The translations under genes were made by a program, and so were the position numbers. Below are positions 1 to 6,104 of a DNA stretch of 7,024 bases, piece by piece. The stretch comes from Gammaproteobacteria bacterium (lineage in GTDB: Bacteria; Pseudomonadota; Gammaproteobacteria; Pseudomonadales; Azotimanducaceae): the NCBI GenBank assembly GCA_028821035.1, contig JAPPHP010000212.1, forward strand, positions 5,981 through 13,004, in the 5' to 3' direction. Every line of letters starts with the position of its first letter. The first letter of the stretch is position 1. A model generated the notes under the pieces. It was not told the origin of the DNA and did not search any database. It saw only the letters and a program-made list of their open reading frames with translations.

Positions 1-2
1 CG

Positions 3-377
3 AAGCTCGCCGTGTACCGGGAGAACCGGCAAATCATGCTGGACGGCCTCGAGGCGCGTCTCGGCGCCTGGCCCGACCGCTTCCGCTGGACGGTGCCGGA
101 AGCCGGCTTCTTCACGGTCTTCCGGTTCCTCGACCCGGACACCGTCACCGACGACGCCTTCGTGGAGCGTCTCGTCGCGCGCTACGGCGTGGTCGTGATC
201 CCGATGTACGACTTCTATCCGCCAGACGCCCGGCAACGCGATCCGCGCGCGGGGCTCGACGAACTCAGGCTGTCGTTCTGCTTCACGGAACGAACGGGGC
301 AGGCGCGGGTAGCGGACCTGACCGCGGCCGTCGAGGCCTTCACGCACGCCGTCCTGGCCGAGTCGGGCCTCGGCTGA
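3..377 (+). CDS. Class I/II PLP-dependent aminotransferase, C-terminal part (5' end outside window)
   Basis: The reading frame is open from the left edge (K-L-A-V-Y-R-E-N-R...) to the TGA at 375-377, so about 124 residues of the C-terminal small domain are visible. A GTG at base 12 lies inside the domain and is not a real start. Family signs are YRENRQIMLDGL, a helix entering the small domain, then the PEAGFFTVFRF strand (the equivalent of the usual PxGGxF segment), the VVVIPMYDFYP loop, and ELRLSFCF. The Arg of ELRLSF (267-269) sits where fold-type I aminotransferases hold the substrate alpha-carboxylate. The PLP lysine would be upstream, outside the window, so substrate specificity cannot be judged. 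The stop lies 7 bases before the next gene, which suggests co-transcription. Fold assignment is fairly firm; the substrate is unknown. Confidence 0.85.
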   Translation, partial: KLAVYRENRQIMLDGLEARLGAWPDRFRWTVPEAGFFTVFRFLDPDTVTDDAFVERLVARYGVVVIPMYDFYPPDARQRDPRAGLDELRLSFCFTERTGQARVADLTAAVEAFTHAVLAESGLG

Positions 378-384
378 ACGCCCG

Positions 385-1680
385 ATGATGACGGTTGAGC
401 ATCCCGGACCGGTTGCCCCGGGCGAGCGCATTGAGGCCCTCGACGTGCTGCGCGGCTTCGCACTGCTCGGCATCCTGCTGCTCAACATCATCGGGTTCGG
501 ACTGCCGTTCGTTTCCTACCTGAACCCGGCCGCCGACGGCGCCACGCAGGGCGTGAACTTCGGCGTGTACGTCACCGTGGACGTTTTCTTCGAAGGGGCC
601 CTGCGGGCGCTCTTCTCGATGCTGTTCGGCGCCGGGGTGTGCCTGTTCGCCGCGGGCAGGGGCGCGGGACCGTACTACCGGCGTCAGCTTCTGCTGCTGC
701 TCTTCGGGCTGTTCGACGCGTTCGTGCTGCTCTGGACCGGCGACATCCTGGTGCCGTACGCCCTCGCGGGACTCGTCCTGTACTTCGCACGCAACTGGCG
801 CCCGCGCTCGCTCTACATCGCGTCGGGCGTGGTCTTCACGTACCTGGCTCTCCTTTACGCCCTCATCCTGGTGTCGCTCGGCGTGCTGGCCGAACAGGCC
901 GGCGAGATCCAGGCGCGGGTCGCGGCGGGCGAGGCCGTGACGGCGGCGGAGCGGGGGCTGCTCGCCCAGTACGTCGAGATGTCGTTCACGGTTCATCCGC
1001 CGCCGCAGGAACTCGCGCGGGAGATCGCGTCGTGGCGGGGGACGTACGCGGAGTCCTTCGCCGCCAATGCCGCCGGGCTGCTCGGTTCGACCTATCCGAC
1101 CAATCTGCCGCTGGTCGTGTTCTGGGATGCGCTGGCGGGCATGCTGCTCGGGATGGCGCTGTTCAAGAGTGGCGTCCTGCAGGCGCAGCGGTCCCCGCGG
1201 TTCTACGGCGTCCTCGCCGCGACGGGCCTGACCGTCGGTCTTGCCGTCAACGTCGTCGAGGTCGGCCTGCGGGCGGGCACGGGCTTCGACACGCAGTGGC
1301 TGCCGAGTTTCTCGTCGCCGCTGTATGACCTGGGCCGGATCGCCATGGGCCTCGGCTATCTCGGCCTCGTGATGCTCGTCTGTCAGCGCGCCCTCTGGGT
1401 GGCGGCCCGGCGCGCGCTGTCGGCGGTAGGCCGCATGGCGCTGACGAACTACCTGATGCAGAGCCTCATCTGCCTGTTCGTCTTCCACGAGATCGGCCTC
1501 GGTTGGTGGAGCGAACTCGAGCGCTACCAGCTCTACTTCGTGGTCGCCGCCGTGTGGGCGTTCCAGGTGGCGGTGAGCCTCTGGTGGATGGGCCGGTATC
1601 GCTTCGGGCCGATGGAGTGGCTGTGGCGCGCGCTCACGTACGGGCGGCTGCCGCCGAACAGGCCGGGGGCGGCGCGATGA
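385..1680 (+). CDS. DUF418 family (YeiB-like) polytopic membrane protein
   Basis: A 431-residue integral membrane protein. Near the N-terminus (about 14-35) is the hallmark ERIEALDVLRGFALLGILL, which is shared by DUF418/YeiB proteins and resembles the N-terminus of acyltransferase-type membrane proteins. About ten hydrophobic segments follow, roughly at 22-45, 66-90, 99-118, 119-135, 143-168, 241-260, 272-293, 316-338, 350-372 and 382-402. A soluble stretch (about 170-235), rich in Ala and Glu, separates the two halves. The C-terminal DUF418 domain carries GRMALTNYLMQS (349-360) and RYRFGPMEWLWRALTYG (404-420), both typical of the family. The biochemical role of the family is not established; transport or acyl transfer has been suggested. 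Two tandem ATGs (385, 388) follow the aminotransferase stop by 7 bases with no clear Shine-Dalgarno, which fits translational coupling. Family call firm, function unknown. Confidence 0.93.
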   Translation: MMTVEHPGPVAPGERIEALDVLRGFALLGILLLNIIGFGLPFVSYLNPAADGATQGVNFGVYVTVDVFFEGALRALFSMLFGAGVCLFAAGRGAGPYYRRQLLLLLFGLFDAFVLLWTGDILVPYALAGLVLYFARNWRPRSLYIASGVVFTYLALLYALILVSLGVLAEQAGEIQARVAAGEAVTAAERGLLAQYVEMSFTVHPPPQELAREIASWRGTYAESFAANAAGLLGSTYPTNLPLVVFWDALAGMLLGMALFKSGVLQAQRSPRFYGVLAATGLTVGLAVNVVEVGLRAGTGFDTQWLPSFSSPLYDLGRIAMGLGYLGLVMLVCQRALWVAARRALSAVGRMALTNYLMQSLICLFVFHEIGLGWWSELERYQLYFVVAAVWAFQVAVSLWWMGRYRFGPMEWLWRALTYGRLPPNRPGAAR

Positions 1681-1741
1681 TCCGGTGGCCGGGTCGCGAG
1701 CCACGTCCGGCCGGCCGTCCCGCGGCGTGGTGACCGGCAAT

Positions 1742-2491
1742 ATGGACATCGCGCGGGCGGCGGCACGGCGCCTCGAACACTTCGACCGGCGCGTGCCGGA
1801 TCCGGCCGCGGTGGTGGCGGACCCGGAGCAGGGTTACGCGATCCAGGCAGAAGTCGCGCGGTTGCGGCAGCAGCGGGGGGAGAGCGTCATCGGCTACAAG
1901 GTCGGATGCACGTCGGCCGCGACGCAGCGGCTGATGGGCATCGACAGCCCGATCTTCGGGCGGCTGTTCGAAGGGGAGCGCTGGTCCTCCGGCGTGGTGC
2001 TGTCGCGGGAGCGGTTCCTGCCGTTGGCGTTCGAGGGCGAGCTCGCGGTGCGCCTTGGTGCGGACCTGCCAGGGAAGGCCGACGGCGAGACCGTGCTGGC
2101 ATGCGTCGAGAGCGTGTTCGCGGTCATCGAGCTACATCACTTCCCGTACAGGGAGGGGGGCCCTTCGGCCGCGGAACTCATCGCGAGCAACGGGGTGCAC
2201 GCGGGTTTCGTCGTCGCGGACGGCGGCGCGAAGCTGGATCCCGGTCCGACCAGCCTCTCCATCGAGATCGACGGGCGGGCAGCGGCGGCGGTGTCGGGAC
2301 CGGAGCTGACGCGCGCGGTGGCGGCCTCGCTCACGTGGCTGGCCCGCGAACTGCCGTCGCGCGGGGAGCGGCTGCGGGGCGGCGACACTATCCTGTGCGG
2401 GACCGTGGCCCCGCTCTTGCCGGCGCCCGAAGCACGGGAGGTCAGCGTAACGACGGACCGCTTCGGCTCCGTCCGGTGCGGCTTCGAGTAG
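1742..2491 (+). CDS. 2-keto-4-pentenoate hydratase / fumarylacetoacetate hydrolase family protein
   Basis: A 249-residue protein from ATG 1742, close to the usual 250-270 residues of MhpD-type hydratases. These cytoplasmic, divalent-metal enzymes add water to 2-hydroxypenta-2,4-dienoate or related 2-keto acids in meta-cleavage pathways; relatives act as decarboxylases or hydrolases. Visible features are GYKVGCTS (51-58), MGIDSPIFGRL (65-75), FEGELAVRLG (97-106) with E98 and E100, and VIELHHF (128-134) with E130. The E-x-E pair plus later Glu matches the family metal site. IASNG (147-151) stands where the family often has an Asp-Asn-Ala loop. The frame is open back to GTG 1685, but those 19 extra residues (Arg/Ser/Gly-rich) do not resemble the family, so ATG 1742 is preferred; GTG 1727 and 1730 are alternatives. 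It starts 61 bases after the DUF418 stop. No aromatic ring-cleavage gene is visible, so the exact substrate is open. Confidence 0.87.
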   Translation: MDIARAAARRLEHFDRRVPDPAAVVADPEQGYAIQAEVARLRQQRGESVIGYKVGCTSAATQRLMGIDSPIFGRLFEGERWSSGVVLSRERFLPLAFEGELAVRLGADLPGKADGETVLACVESVFAVIELHHFPYREGGPSAAELIASNGVHAGFVVADGGAKLDPGPTSLSIEIDGRAAAAVSGPELTRAVAASLTWLARELPSRGERLRGGDTILCGTVAPLLPAPEAREVSVTTDRFGSVRCGFE

Positions 2492-2547
2492 GCCGCCGGG
2501 GCGGTCGCCTGGCGCCGTTCTGCTTGCCTGCGGCCCTTGTGCTGGCG

Positions 2548-3309
2548 TCAGGCCGGCACGCGCCGGGCCCGCAAGCCGACGCGCCAGTCGCCGTCCGGGG
2601 CTTCGCAATCGTCGGACGCGTAGTGCGTCGAGATCGCGCGGCGAAAGGCATCCGTCCGGTTGTGCCCGGAACCGTGGATCAGCAGCGGGTGGAAGAGCAG
2701 CGTGTCGCCGGCGTCCATCTCGACATGGACACGTTCGCCCACGGCGCTCTCGCCCACGCCGTAGAAGCCGGCGTTCAGGTGTTCCCAGTCCGGATACCGG
2801 TGTTCGAGGAGAGGGCCCCGGTGGCTGCCGGGCACGACGGCAAGGCAGCCGTTGTCCGGGTGCGTCGCCGTAAACGCTGTCCAGGTGCCGACGATCTTCT
2901 CCGGCGGGCGCATCGGGAAGTAGTGCAGGTCCTGGTGCAGCGGATGGCGCCCGTCGACCCCCGGGGGCTTGTTGAAGATGTTGGTGACGACGGTGTAGAT
3001 GTCGTCCCCGATGAGGCTCCGTACCGCGGCCAGCAGCGCGGGTTCGGTGACGTAGCCGAAGAGGGTGGCGTCCTCCTCGAACTGCAGGAGCTTGTTCACC
3101 GCGTGCACGGCGGTCTCGGGCTCCACCGTCCCGTCGATGACCATGACGTCGCGCATGATCCGCATGCCCGGCGTGGGGGGCACGGCCCCGCTCGCGAAGT
3201 CCAGGAAGCGCTCCTCGTAGGCGCGCAGGCGGTCCTCCGGGACGAGTCCGGGCAGGAGCAGGAAACCCTGCTCGTCGTATTGCCGGATCTGGTCAGTCGT
3301 CAGTTGCAT
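2548..3309 (-). CDS. Phytanoyl-CoA dioxygenase (PhyH) family protein, close to phytanoyl-CoA 2-hydroxylase
   Basis: A 253-residue non-heme Fe(II)/2-oxoglutarate oxygenase. It is expected to hydroxylate an acyl-CoA at the alpha carbon, consuming O2 and 2-oxoglutarate and releasing succinate and CO2. The start of the fold is QYDEQGFLLLPGLVP (10-24). The iron ligands are H125 and D127 in LHQDLHYFP and H212 in HPLLIHGSG (207-215); R223, 11 residues after H212, is the expected 2-oxoglutarate carboxylate ligand. DNGCLAVVPGSH (152-163) and YPDWE (172-176) also match. From memory, human PHYH has nearly the same strings (HQDLHYFP, NNGCLVVLPG, HPLLIHGSG), with ligands H175, D177, H264 and R275 at the same final spacing, so this is nearer true PHYH than most bacterial PhyH proteins. 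The ATG at 3307-3309 (MQLTTDQIRQ) fits the family N-terminus. The frame is open further upstream, but that part is an ATPase remnant. No strong Shine-Dalgarno precedes the ATG. It is convergent with the hydratase, 56 bases between stops. Confidence 0.93.
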   Translation of the reverse strand: MQLTTDQIRQYDEQGFLLLPGLVPEDRLRAYEERFLDFASGAVPPTPGMRIMRDVMVIDGTVEPETAVHAVNKLLQFEEDATLFGYVTEPALLAAVRSLIGDDIYTVVTNIFNKPPGVDGRHPLHQDLHYFPMRPPEKIVGTWTAFTATHPDNGCLAVVPGSHRGPLLEHRYPDWEHLNAGFYGVGESAVGERVHVEMDAGDTLLFHPLLIHGSGHNRTDAFRRAISTHYASDDCEAPDGDWRVGLRARRVPA

Positions 3310-3339
3310 CGCGGTGCGTATGAAAGCGGAATCTCGGGT

Positions 3340-3814
3340 GTTGCGCCAGTCGCTGTCCGGCATGGCTCGCACCAGGAACCGGTCGAACCGCGGAACCGTG
3401 AACGCGGTGTCGCCGTGGTTCGGACTCCACACCATGCCTTTCGAGATCAGGTTGCTGCGCGTCGGTCCGAGGGAAGGCGACTGCTTGCCAGGACGGCCGC
3501 GATGTCGCCCGACCGGTGCGGTCCCGCCCCCGAGTTCGGCCATCGCGCGCAGGTATCGCTTCTCGGCCGGGGTCAACCGGTCGAAACGGACGCGGAAGAA
3601 GCCCTCGTCCAGCGCGGCGAACGCCAGCACGGACCCGCGTTCGACGTCGTCGACGCCGATGGGCGAGCTGTCGGCCGCTTCCCCAGGCGTGCTTCCCCCA
3701 TTCCTGCAGGAAGTACGGGTAGCCGTGGGTCTCCCGCACGATGCGGTCCAGGGCTGGCTCCTCGATCTGGATGCCCTCCGCCAGGGCCGGCAGCTTCACG
3801 AGGCGGAATGACCC
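3340..3814 (-). pseudogene. Decayed C-terminal remnant of an AAA-type ATP-binding protein
   Basis: Read on the - strand from about 3814 downward, this stretch matches the conserved tail of a widespread bacterial AAA ATPase family of roughly 400 residues. The pieces lie in three frames: first LPALAEGIQIEEPALDRIV and THGYPYFLQEWGKHAW; then IGVDDVERGSVLAFAALDEG, FFRVRFDRLTPAEKRYLRAM and AELG; then GPHRSGDIAAVL; then back in the second frame QSPSLGPTRSNLISKGM, HGDTAFTVPRFDRFL and VRAMP. The frame changes fall in G runs of the - strand: an extra G at 3681-3684, an extra G at 3527-3531 and a missing G at 3488-3489. No Walker A or B part exists upstream; only about 160 residues of the C-terminal end remain before the peptidase leader. 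No stop separates the remnant from the PhyH start, so its last part is in frame with that gene. Remnant identity rests on recalled family motifs. It is non-functional as written. Confidence 0.8.
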
Positions 3815-3903
3815 CGGAACCCGGGATTCGTTCGAGACCGCGTCGTAACATTCTGCGCCCGACAGTTCCTGCGTCCCACCGGACGCGACAGACTCGACAG
3901 ATC

Positions 3904-3910
3904 AGGAGGT
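3904..3910 (+). promoter_or_regulatory. Strong Shine-Dalgarno (AGGAGGT) for the prolyl oligopeptidase
   Basis: AGGAGGT is an almost full match to the anti-Shine-Dalgarno end of 16S rRNA and sits 4 bases before GTG 3915. It is the best ribosome binding site in the window and decides the GTG start. No convincing -35/-10 pair was found in the preceding 90 bases (about 3815-3903); TAACAT at 3846-3851 could be a -10 element but has no partner with normal spacing. Confidence 0.8.
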
Positions 3911-3914
3911 TTGC

Positions 3915-6020
3915 GTGGCGAAGTCGAAGATCGCCTCCACCGTACTGCCGGCCGTGCTCGCGGCCGGCGCGGCGGCGGAGGATCCCTGGCTCTGGCTCGA
4001 GGACGTGAGCGGGGAGGCACCCCTGGCCTGGGTCGGGGAACGCAATGCGCTGACGGTGGAGGGTTATGCGCAGGGCGCGGCGTTCGCTGCCGCACGCGAT
4101 CGCTTCAAGGCGATCCTCGATTCGGACGACCGTATCCCGTACGTCTCGAAGCATGGAGACGCCTGGTACAACTTCTGGCGCGACGAACGGAACCCCAGGG
4201 GCATCTGGAGGCGCACCACCCTCGAGGAGTACCGCAAGGAGTCTCCGGCGTGGGAGGTCGTCCTCGATGTCGACGCGCTGGCGGAAGCGGAGGGGGAGAA
4301 CTGGGTGTTCAAGGGCGCGGAGTACCGCCGTCCCGACTTTCGACGCTGCCTGGTCATGCTGTCGCGGGGCGGGGCGGACGCCGTGGTCGTGCGCGAGTTC
4401 GACCTCGTGGAGAAGGCGTTCGTCGAGGACGGGTTCTTCCTCCCGGAAGCCAAGAGCGGCGTGGACTGGGCCGGTCCCGACCGGCTGTTCGTCGGGACGG
4501 ACTTCGGTCCGGGTTCGATGACGGAGTCCGGCTATCCGCGCATCGCGAAGGTCTGGGAGCGGGGCACGCCGCTCGCGGATGCCACGGTCCTCTTCGAGGG
4601 CGCGGTGGAGGACGTCAGCGTGAGCGCGTGGGCGGACCTCGGCGAGTACCCGCGCGAGTTCGTCGGACGCGCGATCGACTTCTGGAACAGGGAGACGTAC
4701 CTCTACCGGGACGGGGAGACCGTGCGCATCGACGCGCCGACGAGCGCCAACGTCTCGGTGTTCCGGGAGCGCCTGTTCATCCGGCTGACGCAGGACTGGA
4801 CCGTCGGCGGGGAGGTGTACGCGGCGGGGAGCTTCCTGGCGGCGGACCTCGAGGAGTTCCTCGGGGGGAACCGCACGCTCGAGACCCTGTTCGCTCCAAC
4901 CCCGACGGTGTCCCTCGAAAGCGTCTCGCTGACGCGCAATCACGTGATCCTGACCCTGCTCGACAATGTCGTGTACCGGCTTGTTGTGCTCACTCCGGGC
5001 CCAGAGGGCTGGCGGCGCGCCGCGATGCCCGCGGGGGACGGTTACGACTCGGCGTATGCGGAGGCGGTGGACCGGGAAACCAGCGACGCGTACTTCCTGC
5101 ACATCAACGGCTACCTGACGCCGCCGACGCTGGCATACGGAGAACTCGGGCCGGCGGGTGGCGGAGCGGATCGGGCGAGGGTGCTGAAGACCACGCCGGC
5201 GCTGTTCGACGCTGCGGGTCTCGAAGTGACGCAGCACTTCACCGACTCGGCGGACGGGACGCGCGTACCGTACTTCCAGGTGCGCCCGGCCGGCAGCGAC
5301 GGGCCGGGCCCGACGTTGCTCTATGGCTATGGCGGCTTCGAGATCTCGATGACCCCGGGCTACCAGGCGCTGACGGGGGCGGGCTGGCTCGAAGCTGGCG
5401 GCACGTATGTCGTCGCCAACATCCGTGGCGGGGGCGAGTTCGGACCGTCGTGGCATCGCGCCGCCCTGAAGGAAAACCGTCCGCTCGCGTTCCAGGACTT
5501 CGCCGCGGTCGCCGAAGACCTCCTCCGCCGGGAGGTCACGACGCCGCGTCAGCTCGGCATCATGGGCGGCAGCAACGGCGGACTCCTGATGGGCAACATG
5601 CTCACCTGGCGCCCGGAGCTCTTCGGCGCTGTCGTCGCCCAGGTGCCCCTGTTCGACATGCGCCGCTACCACGAACTGCTGGCCGGGGCGAGCTGGATGG
5701 CCGAGTACGGCGACCCGGACGTTCCTGAGGAGTGGGCGTTCATCCGCGGCTTCTCGCCATATCACAACGTCGGCCCGGGGGCGGACTACCCGCCGGTCCT
5801 GGTCACGACGTCCACGCGCGACGACCGCGTCCATCCCGGCCACGCCCGGAAGATGGTGGCCAAGCTCACCGCGATGGGGCACGGCGTGGACTACTACGAG
5901 AACGTGGAAGGTGGGCACGCGGGCGCGGCGGACAATGCGCAGAGCGCCTTCATGTGGGCGCTCGCCTACGGATTCCTGTGGCGGCACCTGGGAGGGGAGC
6001 ACGGCAAAAGCGCGGAGTAG
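3915..6020 (+). CDS. Prolyl oligopeptidase family serine peptidase (S9A), probably exported
   Basis: A complete 701-residue S9A peptidase (porcine enzyme: 710), expected to cleave short peptides after proline. The first about 21 residues (K3, K5, then a modest Ala/Val/Leu core ending AAGAAA before EDPW) look like a signal peptide, suggesting periplasmic location. DPWLWLEDV (about 23-31) is the classic S9A opening. A propeller region follows to about residue 410, then the alpha/beta-hydrolase domain with YGYGGF (470-475), NIRGGGEFG (502-510), GGSNGG around S553, RDDRVHP (635-641) and GGHAG around H668. The triad is S553, D636 and H668, matching porcine S554, D641 and H680. The proline pocket is also kept: Y472, F475, N554, W594, Y598, R638 and V639 correspond to porcine Y473, F476, N555, W595, Y599, R643 and V644 (recalled numbering). 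This supports true prolyl specificity over a generic S9 hydrolase. It is divergent from the PhyH gene; the ATPase remnant lies between them. Confidence 0.96.
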   Translation: MAKSKIASTVLPAVLAAGAAAEDPWLWLEDVSGEAPLAWVGERNALTVEGYAQGAAFAAARDRFKAILDSDDRIPYVSKHGDAWYNFWRDERNPRGIWRRTTLEEYRKESPAWEVVLDVDALAEAEGENWVFKGAEYRRPDFRRCLVMLSRGGADAVVVREFDLVEKAFVEDGFFLPEAKSGVDWAGPDRLFVGTDFGPGSMTESGYPRIAKVWERGTPLADATVLFEGAVEDVSVSAWADLGEYPREFVGRAIDFWNRETYLYRDGETVRIDAPTSANVSVFRERLFIRLTQDWTVGGEVYAAGSFLAADLEEFLGGNRTLETLFAPTPTVSLESVSLTRNHVILTLLDNVVYRLVVLTPGPEGWRRAAMPAGDGYDSAYAEAVDRETSDAYFLHINGYLTPPTLAYGELGPAGGGADRARVLKTTPALFDAAGLEVTQHFTDSADGTRVPYFQVRPAGSDGPGPTLLYGYGGFEISMTPGYQALTGAGWLEAGGTYVVANIRGGGEFGPSWHRAALKENRPLAFQDFAAVAEDLLRREVTTPRQLGIMGGSNGGLLMGNMLTWRPELFGAVVAQVPLFDMRRYHELLAGASWMAEYGDPDVPEEWAFIRGFSPYHNVGPGADYPPVLVTTSTRDDRVHPGHARKMVAKLTAMGHGVDYYENVEGGHAGAADNAQSAFMWALAYGFLWRHLGGEHGKSAE

Positions 6021-6104
6021 GCGGTGCGCGGTGCCTGCGCTTGCCGTCCCCCGGGCTTGTTGATAGCGTCGGTCCCCTTGCGCGCAACGGACTCAAACGC
6101 GGAT

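Noticed and set aside
340..1749. A 469-codon - strand open frame opposite the DUF418 gene
   Set aside because: It is rich in Arg, Glu, Gln, His and Pro with no domain pattern, while the + strand frame has clear DUF418 motifs and membrane segments.
2491..2506. A GC-rich inverted repeat (GGCCGC/GCGGTC) just after the hydratase stop, as a possible terminator between convergent genes
   Set aside because: The stem is only 6 pairs including one G-T pair, and no T tract follows on either strand. Such repeats are expected by chance at this base composition.
3813..3825. A perfect 5-base inverted repeat (CCCGG-AAC-CCGGG) upstream of the peptidase
   Set aside because: It is too short to support an operator or terminator and has no second copy in the window.
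1906..4008. A 700-codon open frame on the + strand
   Set aside because: It overlaps the hydratase in another frame and runs antisense through the PhyH gene and ATPase remnant. It is Arg/Gly/Val-rich low-complexity protein, a shadow of GC-rich coding DNA.
3573..6002. An 809-codon open frame on the - strand across the peptidase gene
   Set aside because: It is antisense to a peptidase with every catalytic residue in place, and its composition is Arg/Pro/His/Val-rich as expected from the complement of GC-rich codons. It shows no family motif; only its last part crosses the ATPase remnant, in a frame that does not match the family.
6021..6104. Possible promoter or terminator in the 84-base gap between the peptidase and the second PhyH gene
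   Set aside because: TTGATA at about 6059-6064 resembles a -35 box, but no -10 element at normal spacing follows. No stem with a T tract is seen.
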